Assembly: GCA_003455715.1 (NCBI GenBank)
Contig: DMQJ01000109.1
Coordinates: forward strand, 1-12,081
DNA from: Acidimicrobiaceae bacterium
GTDB lineage: Bacteria > Actinomycetota > Acidimicrobiia > Acidimicrobiales > Ilumatobacteraceae
Direction: 5' to 3'
Length of the DNA: 12,081 bases
The position numbers and the translations under genes were made by a program. Positions 6,666 to 12,081 of this stretch are shown here, in pieces (the first letter of the stretch is position 1; each line of letters begins with the position of its first letter). The notes under the pieces were generated by a model, which was not told the origin of the DNA, ran no database searches, and was given only the letters and a program-made list of their open reading frames with translations.

Positions 6666-6899
6666 TGTGCATCGATCGGTCACCCATACCAGTCGTCGCT
6701 CGGCAGCGGGAGTCGGTCAGCGGACGAGTTGGCAATGGGCGCGTTCGCGGGGACACTGGCGGCTTGGAGTAGGTGCCATCTGGTCCAGATCTCTGGATGG
6801 ATAGTCTGGCATCGAGAGCATCGTTTGGCCGGTGCTTCGGATGTCAGAGACGTGATGGAGCCGCTGATCGATTCGTATGCCCTGATGGGAAGTGCCTGA
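6666..6899. other. Gene-free interval, 234 bp
   Basis: No gene is supported. A - strand frame ending at 6680 has a CxxC pair (C-S-R-C-Q) and a natural-looking tail (L-P-L-P-S-D-D-W-Y), but it lacks third-position bias and a ribosome binding site. It could be a relic of a zinc-binding protein. Confidence 0.3.
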
Positions 6900-7106
6900 A
6901 TGTACCCCAGCTCCCGCATGGGGCAGGTTGCCTATTTCTCACTCGGATTGGTCTTCGCGACTCTGCTCGCACTTGATAGTGACGAAGTATGGTGGGCGCG
7001 TGTCGCCGGCGGAGGCTTGAGCGTGTTGATGGGAGCCTCAATCGTCAAGGCCCTGCTTTCGAGCAGTCCGCGTGATGGTGATTCTCGTGACGCTCGTGAT
7101 GCTTGA
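6900..7106 (+). CDS. Small membrane protein, 68 aa
   Basis: The product has two hydrophobic segments (V-A-Y-F-S-L-G-L-V-F-A-T-L-L-A-L and about V-A-G-G-G-L-S-V-L-M-G-A-S-I-V) separated by a short acidic, Trp-containing turn, and a charged Asp/Arg-rich tail. It is probably a two-helix inner-membrane protein. ATG 6900 has a weak GGGAAG at 6887-6892; the ATG at 6918 is an alternative. No family is recognised. The next gene begins 87 bp downstream on the same strand, so the two may be cotranscribed. Confidence 0.5.
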   Translation: MYPSSRMGQVAYFSLGLVFATLLALDSDEVWWARVAGGGLSVLMGASIVKALLSSSPRDGDSRDARDA

Positions 7107-7193
7107 GGGACCTGTGGCGAGCTTGCCGGCGCTGGTGACGGTGACAGTGGAAGGCCAGGCTCCTGGCAGTCTCGAGTTGTCGGGAGGTTGCGG

Positions 7194-7493
7194 GTGAGCG
7201 GGGAGTGGATGCACTCGTTCGTCAAGGCGACCCAGACCGGGTACTTCCGCGTGTACTTCGGTGATCGACCGCCGCTCCGGGACGACTGCTACGAGATCTT
7301 CGACGATGGTGATGGGCTGTACTCGGTGTACTACTTCGAGCGGGGCAACTACCGCCCGTTGCTCGACGAGGCTGAAGAGCCGGCTGTTCGCACAACACCG
7401 GAGAAGATCGCAGTGGCGCTTCTGATCACGGCACGCAGCATGTACGAAACCCTGGAGCGAGCCGATGAGAAGCGTCGAAGGGCTCGTTCGTAG
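7194..7493 (+). CDS. Hypothetical protein, 99 aa
   Basis: GTG 7194 is chosen because GGGAGG at 7182-7187 lies 6 nt upstream; the TTG at 7188 would sit directly on that site. The product is soluble and aromatic-rich in its first half (G-Y-F-R-V-Y-F-G-D, C-Y-E-I-F-D-D-G-D-G, Y-S-V-Y-Y-F-E-R-G-N-Y), which suggests a small antiparallel beta-sheet. A helical C-terminal half follows (P-E-K-I-A-V-A-L-L-I-T-A-R-S-M), ending in a basic tail (K-R-R-R-A-R-S). No signal peptide or named family was recognised. The beta-then-helix build and its position among orphan genes resemble immunity-type proteins, but that is a guess. Confidence 0.65.
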   Translation: MSGEWMHSFVKATQTGYFRVYFGDRPPLRDDCYEIFDDGDGLYSVYYFERGNYRPLLDEAEEPAVRTTPEKIAVALLITARSMYETLERADEKRRRARS

Positions 7494-7861
7494 CTCCTTC
7501 CGCTCGAAACGTCTGACTGTCCCCGCCGAACGAGAATCGAGGCCTTCAAGGCAAGCGACAGACTCGCTGCGGGTCCGGACGACAAGGTGGATCTTGTCAG
7601 GAGTTTCGTGTAAGCGGCGTGATCTGAGTGTCCCGGGCCTGGGGTTCGGGGCGAGAAAGGATGATGTCCATGTCGAGCAGCAACGAACGAGGGGCGAGGG
7701 TGTCGGCGTTGCCCTCTGGGCGCGGATGAGACTCGTGGATGATTGGCCGTCGACACTTTGGGAGTGCCGGTTGGGCCTCGGTCGTGACCTGCCGCGAACG
7801 CCAGCAGCCCGACGAGAGTGAAGTGAGCGACCCTCTTCAAGACCTGGCCCGTTCTGCTCCC
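7494..7861. other. 368-bp interval between convergent genes, nothing recognised
   Basis: The interval separates the 3' ends of the 99-aa gene and the - strand 228-aa gene. A ribosome-binding-like GAAAGG before ATG 7661 opens only 22 codons. No terminator-grade hairpin and no transposase fragment could be supported. Confidence 0.4.
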
Positions 7862-8548
7862 TCAGTCGAGGAGATCCGAGGTTGGGATGGCATCGAGGTC
7901 CCAGACCCGTTGCAGTTCGATGTGTTGCTTGCCGAGCGAGACTCGCAGCAACTCAGCACTGAAGATCAGCTGGGTCGATCGAGCAGTGAAGGCAAGCTGA
8001 GCAGCAAGTACGCCGTCGGGGCCGACGTAGGCGCGGCCGAAGTGAGGGCCAATCTCGGTGCCGACCTCGTCAGGGTTTGAGCGGACGTTGACGACGACTC
8101 GCTCCCACAACCGCCGGTCACGTGCGAGCCGCCATGGGTCACCCCACCTGATACCACTTGGAAACACCATCATTCCGCACCTGGTGCTCCCTCGTGAGTG
8201 CACGGTCGCCGCATGCACCGGTGAGGTGTCACCGTTGCCCCGAAACGCTGCGACCTGCTGACTCACCGGGGTACCCCTGAACGTGAAGTCCGCCAGCAGC
8301 CCTCGTTCATCGAACACGGGGTCGGAGTACGTGTCAGGTGTGGCGGACCGGGGGCCATCATCCGACACCGGCTGGATGATCTGGTCGCCGTACATCACGA
8401 GCCGGGTTGAGGATCTCGTTTCAGGATACGCCTGCAGCACGAACTGGGTAGCGATGCGATGCAACGCCCACAGCCGTGCAGCGCCCGTGCACGCATCAAC
8501 CCGATCACGGCCACTCAACGACAAGATACGAAGAAGCTCTTCCAGCAT
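7862..8548 (-). CDS. Hypothetical protein, 228 aa
   Basis: The frame has good coding character on the - strand and a natural composition: an N-terminal helix rich in Leu, Glu and Arg (M-L-E-E-L-L-R-I-L-S-L-S-G-R-D-R), the segment A-A-R-L-W-A-L-H-R-I-A, then a mixed alpha/beta region with R-L-V-M-Y-G-D-Q and L-W-E-R-V-V-V-N-V-R, and a C-terminal part rich in beta-branched residues. There is no signal peptide, membrane helix or recognised motif. Its ATG at 8548 has no clear ribosome binding site, and an inverted repeat lies 23-39 bp upstream. It diverges from the large surface-protein gene, with 372 bp between the starts, and converges with the 99-aa gene. Confidence 0.75.
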   Translation of the reverse strand: MLEELLRILSLSGRDRVDACTGAARLWALHRIATQFVLQAYPETRSSTRLVMYGDQIIQPVSDDGPRSATPDTYSDPVFDERGLLADFTFRGTPVSQQVAAFRGNGDTSPVHAATVHSRGSTRCGMMVFPSGIRWGDPWRLARDRRLWERVVVNVRSNPDEVGTEIGPHFGRAYVGPDGVLAAQLAFTARSTQLIFSAELLRVSLGKQHIELQRVWDLDAIPTSDLLD

Positions 8549-8570
8549 GGATAGTGATGTCTGACTGACG

Positions 8571-8587
8571 TTCGAGAGACGCTCGAA
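8571..8587. promoter_or_regulatory. Inverted repeat upstream of the 228-aa gene, possible operator
   Basis: TTCGAG (8571-8576) and CTCGAA (8582-8587) form a perfect 6-bp inverted repeat with a 5-nt spacer, centred about 31 bp upstream of the start codon at 8548 on the - strand. Size and position fit a dimeric repressor site, but no regulator gene is adjacent and the motif is short. Confidence 0.3.
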
Positions 8588-8906
8588 ACTAACTCGCCAG
8601 AGTCTGTCTCATCCTGCTTCAACGGCGCCGCCGGTTGGAGCGTGCTTGTAGGTGACAGGATCAGACTATGCCCGACGACAGGCGTGACGCGCCTCACAGT
8701 GAGCCCGGGCAGATCCCGCGTGGTCGCAGCGCTGCTCGTGACGTCTCTGTTGTGGATCTGCTCATCGGATGGCCGTTCATGACGATGACGGGTGGATGGC
8801 CATCCTCCTCGCGGTCTCGGGCTGCCCGGAGGTTGCGGGTGCGTGTGGTGCGTGCGCAATGCGAAGCCGCCCGCTGAAGGCTGGCGTTCGGCTCGAAGCG
8901 AGTTGC

Positions 8907-8912
8907 TACTGT
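8907..8912 (+). promoter_or_regulatory. Putative -10 element for a leaderless transcript
   Basis: TACTGT matches TANNNT and lies 8 nt before ATG 8921. No Shine-Dalgarno sequence exists between them, so transcription may begin at or next to the A of the start codon, as is common in actinobacteria. No convincing -35 hexamer was seen. Confidence 0.35.
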
Positions 8913-8920
8913 CCCGCCTC

Positions 8921-11900
8921 ATGCACCATTGCGGCGGAAAAGCACGCTGGCGGACTGCGGCAGTTGCTGCGGCCCTGGTTGCGTTCCTCGGCACCGCGCA
9001 GGTGCGGGCCGAGGTGGCATCGCCGGTTGCAGACGTGTGCCCGTCGGGGCGCGCTCAGCCTGGCGAGCCCGGACATCGAAGCGGAGCGACCATCGACGGC
9101 GAGGTGCAGCGTGGTGAAGACCTGCGCTGTGTGGAGCTCAGCGATGCAGTGCTCAGCAACGTCGACTTCACGGGCGCCGACTTGAGTGGTGCCGGGCTGG
9201 TTCGCAGCGAGTGGGTGAGCTCGGTGTTGGCCTTCGCACGGTTGGACGGTGCCGACCTGGCCGGTGTGTCGATGGTGAAGGTCGATGCCACGGCGGTGTC
9301 GGTGGAAGGTGCGCAGCTGGCCGGTCTTGATGCGGCTGCGAGTGCCTTCGACTATGTCGACTTCGCCCAGGCGCAGCTTGGCCGGCTGACGGTGCGCGAC
9401 TCGTCGCTGCGCCACACTCGTTGGCCGGATGAAGCTCAGCTCTCAGGGAGTGAGTTCGCGGGAAGCGACTTGTCGCACGCTCAGCTTCGCCGGGCCTCGC
9501 TGTCGAACGCGGACCTCACGGGTGCCGTTGCCTCGATGGCCGACCTCCGTGGCGCCGACCTGTCGGGTGCTCGCCTTGGGGGTGCCACGCTGCGCTCGGC
9601 CGACCTTTCGAGTGCCGACCTCACCTCGACCGATCTCACCGGCGCCGACCTGCGCGAGGCCGAGCTGCGAGGCGCTGACCTCACTGGTGCCGACCTTACC
9701 GGGGCCCAGATGAACGATGGCAGCCCACCTGTCGAGTCGATGGCTGGCGTCACATGCCCCGACGGCACATCGGCCGACGACAACTCGTCGTTCTCGACTG
9801 GGGCCAACTGTGACAACCACCTTGGCCCGCCACCTGCCGACACGGTGATCGAAGCCGGCCGCACGAATGCTGCCCCCGCCTCGACGGTGCTCGTGTTCGA
9901 CCAATCGTTCTCGATGGGCTGGCCCGACGGTGCGGGCAGGACGCGCATCGAAGCCGCCCGCGACGCGGTGGTAGCCGTATTGCCACGCATCCCTGACGAT
10001 GTCGCGGTCGGCTTCGTCTCCTACGGAGGCGAGTCGGAGTGCGGCGTGGTGAATCGCATCCTGCCTGCAGTGGGCACTCGTGATCTCATCAGTTCCACCG
10101 TGCAGGCCATCGGCATCGACCCCGACAACGTTCCCGAACTTGGCACGACGGGCACCAGCGGCACGCCCACGGCGGAGGCGTTGCGGGAAGCCGCAAGTGT
10201 CCTTCCCGCCTCTGGCGCGCGAACGATCATGCTCGTGTCCGACGGTGAGTCGAACTGCGGAGAAGACCCGTGCGTCGTCGCACAGGATCTCGTGGATCAG
10301 GGCATCGCCATCACCGTGAACACCGTCGGCTTCCAGATCAGTTCGGAGGGACGCGCCGAACTGGAGTGCATCGCCGCAGCAACGGGGGGAACCTACGTCG
10401 ACGTCACCGACAGCGAAACTCTTGCGGCGCGCATCGAGTTGGCGACCCGTGCGATCGCCGACGTGGTGGCGCTCGGCGACTCGTATGCCTCGGGCGAGGG
10501 TGCGGCCGACTTCGTGGGCGAGTTTCCCGACGCAAGCCTTTGCCATCGCTCGCCGCGCAGCCTGTCTGCACAGGCCGTCGCCATCATCAACCGGGAGACC
10601 GACTCCAACTGGGTGCGGTACGACGCGACCTGTAGCGGCGCGGTGGTGAGCAACCTCACCGAGACGTCCACCAAGGGGAGCGAGTCGGTGGCCCGCCAGT
10701 ACGACGCGCTGCAGGCACTGAGCCCGAGCGGTGCACGAATCGTCACCCTCAGCATCGGTGGCAACGATGCGAGCTTCGGTCGCGTCTTGGGCGAGTGCGT
10801 GCTCGCAGGTACCCCGGGAGTGGTCGAGGCGATTCAGCGGCGCTTCGGAGGCGATGGCGCGATTCCGAGGCGGCCCGGCGAGACGTGTGAGGTGCGCAAC
10901 ACCTTCGACGGTTACTGCAACGAGGAGGAAGCCGAGAACGGCAGCGAGCCCCAGTGCCCAGTGGCAGAGCGGTCCATCCATCGAGGTGAGTTCACCGAGG
11001 ACTACCTCGACAACGACTTCGGCCCGCTGCTTGCTGGCGCTTACGACGCGATGACCGGCGAGATCGATCGCCAAGCGCGGAACTGGGTGACGGTGCTGCC
11101 CGCCGACTCCGTCGATCTGTCACTCCCCGTCACGGTGTACGTGGCCACGTATCCGAAGATCCTCCCTGACGAATCGACGGAATCGTGCAACTTCATCCAG
11201 ACCAGCGACCTGGAGTGGATTGCCCGTATGTGGGAGAAGGCCAACGACGTGATCGTGGAGGAGGTTCGAGCAGCCAACGACCGTGCCTCGGCCCGCACCG
11301 ACCTGCTCGTGCCGGTGCGCTTCCAAGTGGTCGACATGGAGACCGTGCTCGATGGCCATCGGTTGTGCGAGGCCGGGCAGGGCGACGGCACCTCGACTGC
11401 GGGCGGCGCCAACGCCGAATGGGTGAACGCCATCGCCAAGCGCAACATTCTCGACGAGCAGGAGAAGAACTATTTCTTCCACCCCAACGAGTTCGGCCAT
11501 CGTGCGATGGGTGTCAAGCTCGCCGACACCGTGCTCGGTCGACGCTCATCGAACGCGGGTGCCCTGATTGATCTCGCCGAGCCACCGCCAACAGTGAACG
11601 TTGCCGCGGCACCGGCTGCTGGCGACGAGTTCGTTGCCGGGTCGGCCTTCACTGTGCGAGCCGGCCCCTTCGAGCCCGGCACCGATGCCATCGTTGCGTT
11701 CGCTTCCACGCCCACACTGCTTGCGGAGGCCGAGGTGGGAGCGAACGGGATGGTCGTGGTCGAGGTGCAGGTGCCGGAGAACGCCGAGCCGGGCCCCCAC
11801 CACGTCATCGTCTACGGCGAGCAGTCGTGGGGCTTCGGCCCTGCCTCGATGCTCCAGGTTGAAGTGGTGGCCCCAGCCGCGCCGAGCACCTCCGCTGCGC

Positions 11901-12081
11901 CGACGACAGTGGCCGCGCCCGGCTCGACCACTCCACCACCCCCTGCCCCGGCAGAGGGTGAGAGTGACTCTCCACTCGTGGCGATCCTCGCGATCGTGGG
12001 TGGTGTCCTCGCGTTGCTCGCGGTCGCGGTCGTCGTGCTGCGCGGGCGTGGCCGCGGCCGACCCTCGCCCCCGCGAGCAAC
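8921..12081 (+). CDS. Large surface protein: pentapeptide repeats, VWA, SGNH/GDSL esterase, Ig-like, membrane anchor (partial at right edge)
   Basis: At least 1053 codons, open at the window end. A signal peptide (residues 1-30; basic n-region K-A-R-W-R, Ala-rich core, cleavage near V-R-A) is followed by pentapeptide repeats at about 81-150 and 165-265. A VWA domain follows at about 320-500, with MIDAS D327-Q-S329-F-S331 and S-D441-G-E. Next is an SGNH esterase at about 515-870: block I G-D-S521-Y-A-S-G, block II T-C-S-G-A, block III G613-G-N-D, block V H854-P-N. An Ig-like domain, a Pro/Thr linker, a membrane helix (about 1019-1039) and an Arg-rich cytoplasmic end complete it. The protein should face outward. 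The esterase would hydrolyse acyl or acetyl esters, and the VWA domain would bind a ligand through a divalent metal. Several Cys in the esterase suggest disulfides. The ATG lacks a ribosome binding site. Domain calls are strong; the biological role is unknown. Confidence 0.92.
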   Translation, partial: MHHCGGKARWRTAAVAAALVAFLGTAQVRAEVASPVADVCPSGRAQPGEPGHRSGATIDGEVQRGEDLRCVELSDAVLSNVDFTGADLSGAGLVRSEWVSSVLAFARLDGADLAGVSMVKVDATAVSVEGAQLAGLDAAASAFDYVDFAQAQLGRLTVRDSSLRHTRWPDEAQLSGSEFAGSDLSHAQLRRASLSNADLTGAVASMADLRGADLSGARLGGATLRSADLSSADLTSTDLTGADLREAELRGADLTGADLTGAQMNDGSPPVESMAGVTCPDGTSADDNSSFSTGANCDNHLGPPPADTVIEAGRTNAAPASTVLVFDQSFSMGWPDGAGRTRIEAARDAVVAVLPRIPDDVAVGFVSYGGESECGVVNRILPAVGTRDLISSTVQAIGIDPDNVPELGTTGTSGTPTAEALREAASVLPASGARTIMLVSDGESNCGEDPCVVAQDLVDQGIAITVNTVGFQISSEGRAELECIAAATGGTYVDVTDSETLAARIELATRAIADVVALGDSYASGEGAADFVGEFPDASLCHRSPRSLSAQAVAIINRETDSNWVRYDATCSGAVVSNLTETSTKGSESVARQYDALQALSPSGARIVTLSIGGNDASFGRVLGECVLAGTPGVVEAIQRRFGGDGAIPRRPGETCEVRNTFDGYCNEEEAENGSEPQCPVAERSIHRGEFTEDYLDNDFGPLLAGAYDAMTGEIDRQARNWVTVLPADSVDLSLPVTVYVATYPKILPDESTESCNFIQTSDLEWIARMWEKANDVIVEEVRAANDRASARTDLLVPVRFQVVDMETVLDGHRLCEAGQGDGTSTAGGANAEWVNAIAKRNILDEQEKNYFFHPNEFGHRAMGVKLADTVLGRRSSNAGALIDLAEPPPTVNVAAAPAAGDEFVAGSAFTVRAGPFEPGTDAIVAFASTPTLLAEAEVGANGMVVVEVQVPENAEPGPHHVIVYGEQSWGFGPASMLQVEVVAPAAPSTSAAPTTVAAPGSTTPPPPAPAEGESDSPLVAILAIVGGVLALLAVAVVVLRGRGRGRPSPPRA
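9161..9715 (+). repeat. Pentapeptide-repeat coding region (about 15-bp period)
   Basis: The coding sequence repeats every five codons with the pattern A-(D/N)-L-x-x, for example G-A-D-L-S, N-A-D-L-T-G-A and G-A-D-L-R-E-A-E-L. The second part is the most regular. This should fold as a right-handed quadrilateral beta-helix rod. The first block is degenerate (S-N-V-D-F, G-A-D-L-A-G, Y-V-D-F-A), and the two are separated by a less regular segment around residue 150-165. The same DNA creates a long open - strand frame, which is a by-product. Confidence 0.9.

Larger units (their letters stand above)
8549..8920. other. 372-bp intergenic region between divergent genes
   Basis: It holds the start regions of both flanking genes. 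Apart from the inverted repeat at 8571-8587 and a -10-like hexamer at 8907-8912, nothing stands out. The open frames crossing it are short, Arg/Ser-rich and unconvincing. Confidence 0.4.

Noticed and set aside
5730..7523. 11-bp direct repeat CTGACTGTCCC at 5730 and 7513
   Set aside because: Repeats of this length are expected by chance several times in 12 kb, and nothing else in the flanks matches.
7594..7613. TCAGGAGTTTCGTGTAAG, resembling an end of an IS256-type element
   Set aside because: Only one end-like sequence is present, with no transposase, partner repeat or target duplication in the window, and the resemblance is from memory.
8668..8877. 69-codon + strand frame before the surface-protein gene
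   Set aside because: Arg/Ser-rich composition, no ribosome binding site and no recognisable feature.
9161..9715. Tandem short DNA repeats that might suggest a CRISPR or VNTR
   Set aside because: The 15-bp period is in frame, degenerate at third positions and explained by pentapeptide repeats in a coding sequence.
9443..11074. 543-codon - strand open frame
   Set aside because: It lies opposite the pentapeptide, VWA and SGNH coding region. Its length comes from the repetitive GC-rich codons, and its His/Arg/Val-rich composition matches no protein.

Overview
The window is high-GC DNA with GC-rich third codon positions, several GTG starts and ATGA start/stop overlaps. It fits a high-GC actinobacterium, possibly of the Acidimicrobiia type. 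That placement is inferred from composition and from the protein families present (DUF1906/Rv2525c-like, secreted GDSL esterase, membrane-anchored VWA protein); it was not tested by any search.

Left part (1-3833). The window opens in the last 65 codons of an SGNH-type protein on the + strand. A 9-bp hairpin (196-218) separates it from the convergent C-terminal remnant of a predicted secreted alpha/beta-hydrolase-like gene on the - strand (233 to about 667). That remnant stops abruptly and runs head-to-head into a + strand operon of three translationally coupled genes: an unrecognised protein whose 5' end is uncertain (677-1792), a phospholipase D superfamily protein with two HKD motifs (1789-3228), and a DUF1906 glycoside-hydrolase-like protein (3225-3833). 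Each junction in the operon is an ATGA overlap. A long hairpin (3856-3893) follows. This cassette, and the two broken gene ends meeting in front of it, are the most unusual parts of the left half.

Middle (3926-8548). A small hypothetical gene (3926-4306) is followed by tRNA-Arg(ACG) and its terminator. Then comes about 4.1 kb that looks like an accessory stretch: short orphan genes (a 71-aa protein, a small lipoprotein, a HAD-family phosphatase, a 68-aa membrane protein, a 99-aa hypothetical and a 228-aa hypothetical on the - strand), separated by gene-free or decayed segments of 200-380 bp with a less clear coding signal. No integrase, transposase or second copy of the tRNA 3' end was seen.

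Right part (8921-12081 and beyond). One very long + strand gene runs off the right edge. It encodes a large cell-surface protein: signal peptide, two blocks of pentapeptide repeats, a von Willebrand factor A domain with a MIDAS motif, a GDSL/SGNH esterase domain with blocks I, II, III and V visible, an Ig-like domain, a Pro/Thr linker and a C-terminal transmembrane anchor. I know of no described protein with this domain combination, and it is the strongest candidate here for something undescribed. Its ATG has no Shine-Dalgarno sequence and lies 8 nt after a -10-like hexamer, as in a leaderless transcript.
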